A stretch of DNA of 64,000 bases, from positions 321,828,361 to 321,892,360 of the forward strand of contig JASDDO010000006.1 of NCBI GenBank assembly GCA_030015575.1. Reading direction: 5' to 3'. Origin of the DNA: Agapanthus africanus (taxonomy: Eukaryota > Streptophyta > Magnoliopsida > Asparagales > Amaryllidaceae). Every line of letters starts with the position of its first letter. The stretch's first letter is position 1. The translations under genes and the position numbers were made by a program. Under the pieces are notes generated by a model that saw only the letters and a program-made list of their open reading frames with translations, was not told the DNA's origin and ran no database searches. Below, one piece after another: positions 12,301-23,169 of this stretch.

Positions 12301-13131
12301 CAACCCTGAGAGTCATATCACCTTTCTTGATAACCCTACGGTTTCTTAGAGCCTGTAACGAATTACAGATATGAGATCCTGATCCGGTATCCAATACCTA
12401 GGAAGTAGGGTTAACTGACATACAGTTCTCAATTACAAACACACCCGAAGCCGAAGCCACAACATGCTTCGAATTCTAGCTACTGGCTTTGCAAGCCCTG
12501 CAATCCTTCTGCCCATGTTCATTCCCGTAACAATAGGAACATCCCTCTTTTACTACATCCATTCCCGAATTCTGCCCTTCCCTTTCTTTCTACTTCCCTG
12601 GTTTCCTTCAGGGTAGTAGGTAGAGACTGTTGAACTAAGTCAGCATCTGACCCGTTCATCAACGTGGTCTTCAGGTCCGAGAGCTCAAAAGAGCTGGTCT
12701 CTGTAAGAACGTTGCCCCCTACAGATGCCCCGATAGCTAACCTCGCTGGAAGCAATTCGTTCGAGGTCTCATATCTTGCGATACGAGATTGCTCTCCATA
12801 TGAATCTTTGTTATGGAGGAAGATAGAAACTAAGTCCATCTTCTCGTGCTGCCTCTGGTATGCACCATCAACTGAGGCTAACACGAGGCACTTGGCTTTC
12901 GCATAGTCTTTTTTCCGATGTCTCGCGGATATGAATGTCCGTGACAGGGGAAACTGGACCTGAGACGGCAGGGGTGGGATCAGTCAAGAGGTGTCCCAGC
13001 TTGTCATGGGCAATGGACATCTGGACAGACCTTTGCCAGTCATAACAGTCAGATTCAGTCATTTTATTATCTAGATGTAACCTAGGTGCGGTCACTGGGT
13101 CGCTGCAATTAAGAGAGAGAGAAGAAAACAC
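9356..13131 (-). pseudogene. Broken gag-pol polyprotein of Ang-1 (Copia order)
   Basis: Reading from 13131 (MFSSLSL...): a gag N-terminal piece (13131-12868), then a frame-shifted gag piece (12884-12519, VDGAYQRQHEKMD), then a CX2CX4HX4C zinc knuckle (12541-12500). Next come protease (LDTGSGSHIC, about 12390), the integrase zinc-binding region and core (about 12030-11300), RT (YMDDILLIGND, about 10340) and RNase H to about 9356, ending ASTWP. From the knuckle on, one frame is held, interrupted by single stops at 12476, 12398, 11645, 11006, 10706, 9542 and 9476 (lowest base of each). Four of these are C-to-T or G-to-A changes relative to Ang-2 (Trp or Gln codons). Gag also has frameshifts and seems internally shortened. 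Ang-1 could move only with proteins supplied in trans. Confidence 0.9.
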
Positions 13132-13583
13132 TTTAGCATGATGCTCTTGTAAGTTTAGATTGGTTTTTAATTTATCTAAACAGGATGGCTCCCACTGTCT
13201 CTCGAATCTCTCCTCAAACCATAAAGGAAGAATTAGTCGGGATCAATCTCACCGTATAATACTTGCTTAACCGTTCAGCCAGGCCAGTGTCGGTACTTTG
13301 AGGGAGGTTTTCCAATGCTTTTGCGAAGTTCCTTAATTAAGTAACATCTTTTCCCTGTGGGCGTAGCCCCGCTAACACCTTTCTAGACACCTACTTGGTT
13401 TATAGCATTGATCGTTAAGCGAGAAAGTTCCCGAGGAGTAGCATATACTCACAATAGGATCGGGATCCAAATATCATCGCGTGACAAAACTGAAGGAATC
13501 CTACCAGAATCATCACACTCCAAATGGTATGCAATACTAGCAAGTTTCAGTACTTTTGAAACTCCCGATGTGGATTTTTGCCC

Positions 13584-13820
13584 CATGCTCTTATGACCTT
13601 GACGAAGGCCAACATATCATAAGTCACATGTCAAGTTCTACCCATCATTGTCCAGGTTAATTTGAACCCACCCGTACATACCCTTGACGAAGGCCAAAAT
13701 AGTAGTACGACTGTCCCAAACCAATGCATCTATCTATGCTACAGATAAATATTCAGCAGCTACCAATCACTATGCCTTGGCGAAGGTCAAAATACATAGC
13801 TTGAATACTACTGAATATTT
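13584..13820 (-). other. Three tandem stem-loops with conserved core in the Ang-1 leader
   Basis: Three cores of 20 nt start at 13597, 13682 and 13775 (ccttgacgaaggccaacata, ...ccaaaata, ccttggcgaaggtcaaaata). Each sits between arms that differ but are complementary: CTTATGA/TCATAAG with outer CATG/CATG; CGTAC-A-TAC/GTAGTACG; CTATG/CATAG with outer AAATATTCAG/CTGAATATTT. The core of the first two can itself fold (CCTT-gacg-AAGG). Ang-2 has the same arrangement with other arms. A role in packaging, dimerisation or translation is inference. Confidence 0.7.
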
Positions 13821-14907
13821 AACTGAAATGACGGAGGGCTACGAATGGTTTTGGCGAAACCGTGAACGTAGTGAACTTGATATAATCGATGGAACGAGAT
13901 AGCTTTTAAAAGGAGTGGTTCAAGCTCCGCGTTTAAAAAGCTGGTTTTTGAAAAGAACCGAGTGGGTTTTGAAAGTGTTCCAACGACTTTTACTTGGTTT
14001 ATTTTCTTGCATTAATTCCAATGCGTCCCATCATTTAATCCTACCATTGTAGAAAACAACCAAAATATGGCGTACGCTTATGCCATCCGCATTCGCCATG
14101 GGGTCCCGTCATCACCCATTAGGTTACTTAACTAACGACAGAGCGGGGGCTGGACTAGCGCGGATGCAAAACATAAGCAACACCTAAATAGATATCATAT
14201 ATAGATATATAGCAATGATAGCCAATCCAGATCACAGATGAACACTTTGGATATACTAGGAACCCACGATTCGTTCAAGCCTGCAACGAAAAGCGGATTA
14301 CACGGTCGCGATAAATAGCCAAACCCCACCCTAGACCCCTACGGGTGCGGCAAACTACCCGCCAAGTACCCGAAGCGAAGCAACCTCCCTCAACCCGTGA
14401 GTAGGCCACTCGGCACTTCGAGATACCCGGTAGTTTGTGCACCCTTCCTTGGGTCTATCCTAGGAGCAAAACCAGTAAAAAGAAATTATACAATGACGGC
14501 TACAACCTCGACCCGGTTGTACGGCCAAACAAATAATATTACATCAATTTACAAATTTTACAATGAATGAAAGAAAAAGAAACTCTCGTCTCACATCCAC
14601 CCCGGCTATTCTTCCGCGACAATCCACCGAGTTCATATACACAAACCATCAACATTACAGATCACAGATATGTATAACCCCCACTAACCGACTTATAGCG
14701 ATTAGTAGACGTTTAATACATATATCACATCACAGATAATATCCATTAGCCAAAGTGTATAGAATACCGATCAAAATACGGATTTGTAACCACCCGAAAA
14801 TTCAATTTGTGCTCTGGAAAATCTGGGCAGAAACAACATGTACTAAAAATCCCAAAACAGCCAAATAAAAACACTGCAAGAAACCCGTTTCACGACCGAG
14901 TCAAATC

Positions 14908-14955
14908 GGCCGCGGAACCGCGGCAAGAAGCATGTTCTTGCCACGGAACCGCGGC
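14908..14955 (-). repeat. GC-rich palindromic hairpin in the Ang-1 leader
   Basis: GCCGCGGAACCGCGGC (14909-14924) is followed by GGCAAGAA-gcatg-TTCTTGCC (14922-14942) and a second CGGAACCGCGGC (14944-14955). Related words occur at the same distance from the PBS in Ang-2 (56570-56618) and in the Athila LTR and leader. Confidence 0.65.
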
Positions 14956-15150
14956 GGTTTGGTCGGTTCAGTGGACCGGTTTTCTGCTGTGGTTTTAAAA
15001 AACCCTGAGTCGAATTTTCATGTATGTTAAAAAAATTTTAGAGCAGTATAAAAATTCGACAGAAACTTGGTTTTTCCGGGCGTGTTTTGCAACTTTTTTC
15101 CGATCGATATTCTAAACACTTTGCTAACTTACTAGTTTATGTTTAGCTAG

Positions 15151-15163
15151 GCTCTGATACCAC
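15151..15163 (-). promoter_or_regulatory. Primer-binding site of Ang-1 (Met-tRNA type)
   Basis: The minus strand reads GTGGTATCAGAGC, the classic initiator Met-tRNA PBS of plant Copia elements. It directly adjoins the 5' LTR at 15164. Confidence 0.9.
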
Positions 15164-17273
15164 TGTAAGTCCACGTTGCTCACCCCGGTTCTTACGGGGA
15201 GGCGGAAACGGCGAAAAACAATTATTTGGCGCAAGACAACATGGACAAAAAGCCGGATCTTTGCGAAACTAGAAACTAGCAAACTACTAGAGGCTTTGAC
15301 TACTATGCCGTAGAAAATATACCTCACGAAACTGGTCCTTCGGGTCTTCATTCCGCTGTCCCGCTTGTCCATCCAACCTCCAAGGAACGATCCGGATCTT
15401 GGTCACCTCCACGGCCTTCTTGAGTCGAAAACGATCCACCCGAGAGATGTACACCGAGCTCCACCTCGAGCCGAGGCAACTAGGGCAACGAGATCACTAA
15501 TCTAGATGCCCTGGGTTGTGTAGTAGAGATATATGGAAGTGTTTGTCTTTGTGGTATCTTTTTCTCTCAACACATGAGATCAAAAGAAGAAAACAAGAGG
15601 AGGAAGAAGGAGGAGCTAGCAACTATGAGAGCTTTTCTTTTCTTCTCACAAGAACAAGAGAGAGAATGAGAAAAGAATTATGAGATAAGAAAAGAAGCAT
15701 GGTTGCAATAATGCAAAACTATCATCATTACAAATCCTATCATGATAAACTTGATGCTACATTGAATTGACCATTTTCATAATCAAAAAGAAAAAGAAAA
15801 TCAAAGAATACTTTAGACCTTTCAAGAAGATCCTAGTCAACTTTGGTCAAACGGTCAACAAAGTCAAAATGGTCAAATGGTCAAAGCAATTAGCCATAAC
15901 ATAATTATCAATAAAAAGATTAGTAAATAATGTCTCCGGCTCATAATGGTTTTGACCGAATCAACTGTCAAAACCCTAATGAGCCACCTCCTCGTTCTTC
16001 GCTCCGCAAAACTGTGCATACACACCCGCATCCGCATTCCGTAAAATACGAATGCACAGAAGACAAAACAAATCCATCCGTGTAATACTAGGATCCGGCT
16101 TAAACCAAAGCCCACTAGTATTGCCTGCCCGAACAGCATACGCACACAAGTGCACGTAAGTGATCGCAGCCCTGCCGTAAAACCATACGGCCTCTACACG
16201 TTTCGCTCAGTGCAGGGAAACTCTCTGTATGGGACTCTAAAGACTCGACACTACGCTGGCAGTGGGTTTAACCACAGACCGCAAGCGGCACTAGCTGTAC
16301 GTAACGGTCTCCAGATAGATGTCGATAAGAAGGCCGATGAGGTAAACCCATCCGAACTCCTACTGAGCCTGTATGTGACAATCTCCATACAGTCCGGTCT
16401 ATTCGTTTGATACATCGCATGGTGAGCCTAGAGGGTGGTGAACGTCAGTCCCCTAATAGCGGTACAAGTCGTGTCGGAGTGTAGCCCAGAACACCCTGAG
16501 ATAACACTGAAAACCTACCAGTATATCTCGCTTGCCCTGGCCAGGGACTACTCGTGTAATGGCTCTCCTAGACACAGCGCGATGTCAACCCCCAATACCA
16601 GGAGAGACGAATCCTGTCTAACCGTCCATGCCTCCAAGTGCTTCAGGATTGCACCCAACTACTACCTGTTTGCACGACTCCTTTGAGCCGTGGTAGGGTA
16701 GTAATCTAAGTACAGTGGGAACTCACTCGAGGCGAAGTGACAGTGTCAAGTCAGCAGACTAAGCCGTACTCATATCATCTGGGAACTGATAACTGACGAT
16801 AGGTATAATACCAACCAACAGTTCCCGACGAGTCCTGTCCAGTGTACTCGTAACCCAACGAGCACCCGCATACTATCTCCAGTACGACGTACTGATGGCT
16901 GTGGGACAGACCACCTCTCCTGCTGGGATGAGAAGCGCATACGCTAGTCTACTCCGAAGTATCCATGTCCTGTCTCGATAGTCCTACGACTAGGGACCTG
17001 TATAAGGATGTGCTTATAGATTACCCAGCCCCCACAAGTATGACTGCCATCACAATGCTGGTAATCAAGCAAAGATCCTAAGGGCTCCACTGATATGTAT
17101 ATAAGCGATATGCTAAAAGAAACACATGCACATATTGAAGTAGAGACAAACCAAGTAGCATACTACCATTTTGAGCAAGATTGTCTATACAACTATGAAT
17201 ATCCCAAGCTTCCATTAAGTAATATACAATCTAGTATGATACAGTAATGGCCTCTAGGGCATATACACTAACA
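15164..17273 (-). repeat. 5' LTR of Ang-1
   Basis: 2,110 bp with the same TG...CA ends as the left LTR, followed by the target duplication GACGT at 17274-17278. Confidence 0.92.
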
Positions 17274-17640
17274 GACGTTTCGGTCCTTTATCGCCATTTT
17301 GGAGGCGAAGTTGAAGTTTGAGAACATTTCGGTCTGTAGATCACCATTTTGGAGGTGAGGTTTTAGTTTAAGGACGTTACGGTCCATTGTCGCCATTTTG
17401 AAGGCAGCGTTGTAGTTTGAGGACGTTTCGGTCTGTAGATCGCCATTTTTAAGGTAAGATTTTAGTTTAAGAACGTTACGGTCCGTTGTCTCCATTTTAG
17501 AGGCAACGTTGTAGTTTGAGAACGTTTCGGTCTGTAAATCACCATTTTTGAGGTGAGCTTTTAGTTTAAGAACGTTTCGGTCCGTTGTCACCATTTTGGA
17601 GGTAACGTTGTAGTTTGAGGACGTTTCGGTCTGTAGATCA
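17274..17640 (+). repeat. Tandem repeat in block X-A
   Basis: About three copies of a roughly 117-bp unit made of two related halves of about 60 bp. Each half has gacgtt[tc/ac]ggtc, a 'ccattttggaggt' segment and a 'tagtttaagaacg' segment. It occupies the same place in X as the 76-bp array of X-B (47210-47640), but the units are different. Open frames across it are repeat artefacts. Confidence 0.75.
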
Positions 17641-19560
17641 TCTTGCACACACGTATATTTGTTACGTGTCGGGATGTGCAACGATGATATGGGATACATC
17701 CAGTTTGGGATGTGGTTTGATCTGTGATGTGCACGTCAGTTTGGGAAGCGCACCAAAAAGCATTTGGCTGTCGGGACCCGCCACCTCTCTGAAAACTTTG
17801 AGGAATTACAATGACATGTATCAGAGGTGTAGAGAGATGTACTCTTGAGCCAATTCCCGTATTTGAGGGAAAAGGGATTAATGGTAAACCCGGGAATCAT
17901 TAGTCGTATTTTGAGACTAAGATTTCCTCAAGGGAATGTGGGATGAATATCGTTTTTGGATATCATCGGTTGGAAGATCTATAGTCGTTTTTTGGGACTA
18001 AGATCAATTTGGAAAGTAGTGAGCACAAGAGCTCGGTTGATCTGAATTAGGGACCTAGCCAACTTGGGCTTGGTCCACTCAGTTTTCTTTTTATTTGACA
18101 AGAAGTGCTAAGTACTTGTTTGGGCTCAGTCCTCTTTTTGGTGCAAAAAGTGTTGAGCACTTATGTAACTTCTAACGCTCACGCATAACCATGTGGGGTT
18201 TTCAGTCATGGGGATTTGCCCAATAAGTGTTAAACATTGTACCCTTTTTTGTCTCTTTATGGAGTGTTGAGCTCTCTTTATGGCGCCCACGTGCGAAGTA
18301 CGTGAGGCGCTAGGTGCTGCCTAGTGAGTGTCAAGAACTTTTATGTTCTGTGGCGCCCACGTGAGGGGCCCGTGAGGCATTGGGCGCTCGGCGCCGCACA
18401 CTGAGTGCTAAGAACACCTTTTTTTTGTAGCGCGCATGTGAGAGGCACATGGGGCGCTCGGCGCTAAGCGCCATTCACTGGGTGCTAAGCACTTCTTATT
18501 ATTGAGGCGCCCGCATGAGGGGCACGTGGGGCGCTGGGCGCTGATTTTTCCTTGTATATTTTGTTCTGAGGAGTTCAATTTCCTTATTCTTTTCTGAATC
18601 TTTGATCTCTAAGAACAAGGTCGTCCCGATGAGAATTAAATTCTCAAATTATGGGAGACTTGTCTTGTGGATCTCAGATCCAGAGAAATAACTAAGTTCT
18701 TCTTTTTAAAGGGGTTAAACCCTTCAATAGGTAAACGAGATATTTTGATCTCTTTTCTTTTTTATTTACCTAGGGCTTTTTTCTTAGCAGGGAGATCTTC
18801 TTCTTTCTTCCTTTTTGAAACTTTCTGCTTTGTTTTTCTCGAAGGTTTGGGGGGGCTCCTCTCTCTTAGACTTGAAGTCTTAGGTCATTTATATAGTAGA
18901 GGAAAGTCTGTTGATCAGTTGAAGAAATCTCTCATTAAGAGATCCTAATTGATTTAGGAATTTTACCCACTGTTGGATCTTTGATCCAAGAATTTCTTTT
19001 TTACAGAAGGTATTTTCTTGTTTTTAACGAGATTAGGGAAATATTTTCCTATACAGAATTTATTCTGTAGATTGGTGATTCTTTAACCACCATTGGATTT
19101 TTAATCCAACGGTACTTTGTTTTTACAGAGGGCAATCTTTCTTGCTCAGAAAGATTTGAGGAATATTTCCACTCAACAGAATTTAATTCTGCATCCTGAT
19201 AATTTATCATCTCCGTTGGATCTTTGATCCAACGGCTCTATTTAACAAAGAGTAGAATTTAATTCTATAAGGCGCCAGCGCTCATGTGCTGTGCGCGTGG
19301 GCGCTTATTAAGGTTTTAATTCTTTCATGTGCTTTGCACATTAGCGCCCAAGTGAGGAGCACGTGCGGCGCCAATGACTCTGGCGTTGGCGCCCTCGTGG
19401 AAAGCACATGAGGCGCTGCCTCTTGAGTTTTGTGTGCTTTGCACACGAGCGCTGCTCATATAAGAGTTTTTAACTCTGGCGTTGGCGTCCTCATGGAAGG
19501 CGCGTGAGGCGCTGCCTCTTGAGTTTCAAATAGAGCTTTGCTCTTTTATTGGGGGAAACA
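17641..19560 (+). repeat. Block X-A, right part, hairpin-dense
   Basis: This continues X after the Ang-1 insertion and matches X-B in outline (shared gtcgggacccgccacctctctg near 17774 and 47657; shared agacttgaagtct / agacttggagtct near 18870 and 59032). It is non-coding. Short perfect hairpins are very dense: GGATC/GATCC 18669-18681, TTGGATC/GATCCAA 18973-18989, TACAGAAT/ATTCTGTA 19052-19069, a 10-bp stem CCGTTGGATC at 19213-19235, GTGTGC/GCACAC 19432-19446, AGAGTT/AACTCT 19463-19477. Between them are GC-rich runs of gcgc and CACGTG. It ends at about 19560, where Ang-3 begins without a target duplication. Confidence 0.65.
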
Positions 19561-19561
19561 A

Positions 19562-21307
19562 GGGTTACGGCTGGTTTTTGGCGAAAAACCTTTAACTTAA
19601 TGAACTTGATATCGTTGAAGGAACCCAAGTGGTTTTACAAATATATAGTGGCGTAAACTTTTGCTAAAGAGGTCACTCCCTGTCAAGGGATCTCGTCTCT
19701 TTCCTCATCGAATAAGGTGCAGAATATTCCTAACTGAATACCATGATGCAAAGCAAAAGAATCGACTATAGTGAAGTTCTTACAATAACGCAAACTTTTG
19801 CCCAAGTGATCACTCCCTATGAAGGGATCTCGGCTCTTGCCTCGTCGAATGAGCTGCTGGATATTCATAACCGAATACCGCTGTGCAAAGCAAAATGAAA
19901 CATCTGTAATAACAGTTTTCAAAAATTGGTTACAACAACATCATTTAGGTTTATTTTTCCTTATATTAATCAAAGTTAACGCAGTCCCGTCAATTAATCC
20001 ATATCACACCAGAAAAAGGAACGAAAATACAATGTACGTATATACCATTCGCATTCGCCACGGGGCTCTGTCATGCACCGTTAGGTTACTTAACTAACGC
20101 AAAGCGGGGGCTGGACTAGCACGGATGCAAAACATTTATAAACCTACTAGTATATATAAATATATATATATATATAACATTCGTCCCAGGCATGATATAA
20201 GCAACATCACAGAACATCAACAAGCATCACAGAATGGTGGATAATCTTGGAGCTTCGGGTTTCATTTGAGCCGCAAATGAGACCTGACGTTCCCGGTCGT
20301 GTGAATAGCCCGTGCAATGAAAACCGGGATCCCTACGAGCGCGGAAAGTTACCCACCAATCCCAGAAGTGAGGCAACCTCAATCAACAAAGTGAATGAGC
20401 CACCCAGCACTTCATGAAATCCGGTAAGTTGAGCATCCCTTCGTGGGTCATCCTATACCCCCTATGAGTGTGGTGAATAGCCAGCCAATTTTAGAGTGAA
20501 GCCCCATCCGTCCCAACGTCATGAGATGCGGGCTCATTGCACTCTAGAACCCGGCTATTCGAGCAATCCGCCGTAGGGTAATTCTAGTACAGAAAAGGAA
20601 AGTATATGTACAAAGATGACATCGACCTCAATCCGGTCGTGCCCCAATCAAATAATATACAACACGGCAGAAATGGCTGTCCACATGTCGGACGCTCGTC
20701 CTGCAATAACAAATATACAAATGAATTTTAACTGTACTACTACCATTGCACCGCAAGCTATCACCACGACAATCCAACCACAATATCAGCACAATCACAG
20801 AACATCAACATGAATATCATGTTCGCAAACCTGTCTAATAAAATATATAGCAGTTAGACGGGTTATACCGCTCAATGATATTCACGGTCGCAGATAATAA
20901 TGTATGCACTGAAACTTATAAACGGTGTTAAAATGGCGTCTTCGAAATACTCCGTATTGCCCCAAATCAAAGATAACAGAATATATAATCTGGGAAAAAT
21001 CAAACAATACCTAAATACCAATATTCAAGAGTCCAGAACACCACCAAAATTTCAAGACCCAAAGCCCATGTAGGACCGGCCAGGCCAGTAAAATGAGGAA
21101 TCTCGCCGGTCAAAATTTGGTCTTTGGGGCTCGTTTCTCAATGGTGTTCAAGTTATCACATGAGTAACCTTTTGCAATTGTTTAAAAAAATTTTGAAGAC
21201 TTTAAAAATTCGACAAAAACTTGAATATCGTTTTGATTATTTTGGAGTTGTTTCGGTTTCGCAATTTTAAATATCGTTTAAACTACTAGTTAAGGGTTTA
21301 TAGGCTG
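19562..21307 (-). other. 5' leader of Ang-3
   Basis: Non-coding leader homologous to the other Angela copies (GGTTTTT/AAAAACC hairpin at 19573-19590; conserved block near 20045-20135). It contains two imperfect modules of about 95 bp (19658-19759 and 19796-19895). A hairpin GACCGGC/GCCGGTC lies at about 21073-21112. Microsatellite-like ta repeats lie at about 20150-20180. Confidence 0.7.
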
Positions 21308-21319
21308 GCTCTGATACCA
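21308..21319 (-). promoter_or_regulatory. Primer-binding site of Ang-3
   Basis: The minus strand reads TGGTATCAGAGC (Met-tRNA type), directly next to the LTR at 21320. Confidence 0.88.
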
Positions 21320-23169
21320 TGTTGGGTTACGATAGCGTCCTGGCCATCTACCGTGGCCGATGCGGAACAAAAATGACGTTTAAAAATCTTTGGCGCTAAA
21401 GAACCCGTCAAGATCGAACCATAAACCTACACTAGCTAACTACAAGATGCACAAGCTACTGAGATAGAAGGTTATACCGAATGAACCGTGTCCTTCAGTC
21501 TTCTACCATCTTCTCTAACTCCTTGAGACGTCCTCGACTGAACTTGGCCGCCGGTCTTCCTCCGTCGAAGATGATCCACCCGAGGGATGTAACTCATGAC
21601 TCTTGCTCCACACTAATGATCAAGTGAAGCAACTAGGGACTCTAGGTGACTAATCTAGAGTGACTAGGATGTAGTGGAGTGTTCAAAGTGTTTATCTACC
21701 TCACATCCTCTCTTAATTCTCAACACATAAGATTGTAGAGAGGAGATTGAAGATGAAGGTGGAGGAACTCAAGAAAACACAAGAGGAGAGTGGAGCTAAT
21801 GGTGAGGTGAAGAAAAACCAACCATCTCTCATCTTTTCATCTAGTGAGGAAAAATAACATGAAGCATTGTTTTATAAAACCCATTTTTCCAATTTAAAAT
21901 ACAACCCATGCTTGAATAGTTTGCACAAATGAATTAACAATTCATTTGTGCAACACTATACAAGCATGGATCTCACCATACTCCCCTCTCTTGATTTTCC
22001 ACCTCATTTACCATTTACGATAAATGGTTAAATCTAAAATGAGGTGTCCACCTTCTAGAATATTATCTGTATAAATACGGATTACACTCTACAGTATATA
22101 CATACATGTATTCGTACCGAAATACGAATATTCGAAGAGATAGAATAACACAAAGAACATAATACTAGAATATACATATCGAAATACATATACGTAAATT
22201 ATTAAATCAATACCTGATTTAATAATCCGGCTCAAACCCGAGCCGGCTAGTATTATCAACTGTCCGATCGAAAGGCCGGGTACATAGTACAATCAATCGG
22301 TCGGAACCCTGCACATATCCAATACGGCTGCTACATCATTTCTCCAGAACCAGAAAAACCTTCTGTGTGGGACTCTAAAGACTCGTCAATACGCTGGCAG
22401 TAGGTTTAACCACAAGCACGTCAGCGGCACTAGCTATACGTAACGGCTACCCAGGTATTGAGCAAAAGGAAGGCCGACGAGCAAACTCATCCGAACCCCT
22501 ACTGCGCCTGTCCGTGACAATCTCCGTACAGTCCGGTATGTTCGTCTAAGAGTATCGCATATCGAGTCTAAGGGGTGGATAAAGTCAAACCCCTAATAAC
22601 GCGATATTTCGTGTCGGTATGAAGCCCATCACCCACTGAGAAACTACTGATCCAAATCAGTAATTTTTGTCTACCTTAACCAAGGATTTCTAGTGATGGC
22701 CACCCGTGTACCGCGCGACATCAACCCCCAATACCGGGAGAGACGAATCCCCGACGATCCGCTCACTGCCTCCATGTGGCTCGGAACTGTACCCAACTAA
22801 AACCTGTTTGCACGACTCCTTTAAACCATGTTAGGGTAGTAATCAAAGCACAGTGGGAACTCACATGAGACAAATAACGATCTCAAGTCGACAGACAAAC
22901 CTGTACTCATGTTACCTGGGAACTGCTATCTGACAATAGATATAATACTAATTAGCATGTTCCCGGCGAGTCCGTCCAGTGTACTCATAACCCAATGAGC
23001 ACATGTATACTATCTTAGGTGACTGACATACACCAATGGCTTGTGAGACCGGCCACCGCCCCTCGTCGGGGTCTCGAAAATTATACACTAGTCTATTCCG
23101 GAGTATTGATGGCCAGTCTCGACACTCACTCGACTAGGGACATTTAAGAATGTGCTTATAGACCTCCCA
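21320..23169 (-). repeat. 5' LTR of Ang-3, inner part
   Basis: It starts tgttgggttacg and aligns in patches with the LTRs of Ang-1 and Ang-2 (for example the ggactctaaagactcg... segment near 22370). It is interrupted at 23169/23170 by Tek-1; the rest of the LTR is 32005-32248. Confidence 0.8.

Larger units (their letters stand above)
13132..15150 (-). other. 5' leader of Ang-1 with structured repeats
   Basis: About 2 kb of non-coding sequence between PBS and gag. Nearest gag is a set of three stem-loops with a shared 20-nt core (13584-13820), then a hairpin at 13839-13871. Further out is a segment conserved with the Ang-3 leader (about 14070-14180 against 20045-20135). A GC-rich hairpin lies at 14908-14955, about 200 bp from the PBS. 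I see no supported ORF. Confidence 0.75.
7229..17273 (-). mobile_element. Complete Angela-type Copia element (Ang-1)
   Basis: Both LTRs are present (7229-9341 and 15164-17273), bounded by TG...CA and flanked by the 5-bp duplication GACGT at 7224-7228 and 17274-17278. Coding is on the minus strand. The Met-tRNA-type PBS is next to the right LTR and the PPT next to the left LTR. The LTR start (TGTTAGTGTATATGCCCTAG on the minus strand) and about 2.1-kb LTR length resemble the Angela/BARE lineage. By eye the LTRs differ at roughly 3% of sites plus small indels. The polyprotein is broken, so the copy is non-autonomous. Confidence 0.92.

Noticed and set aside
17268-17699. 143-codon minus-strand frame with internal repeats
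   Set aside because: It is the translation of the 117-bp tandem repeat and crosses the Ang-1/X boundary.
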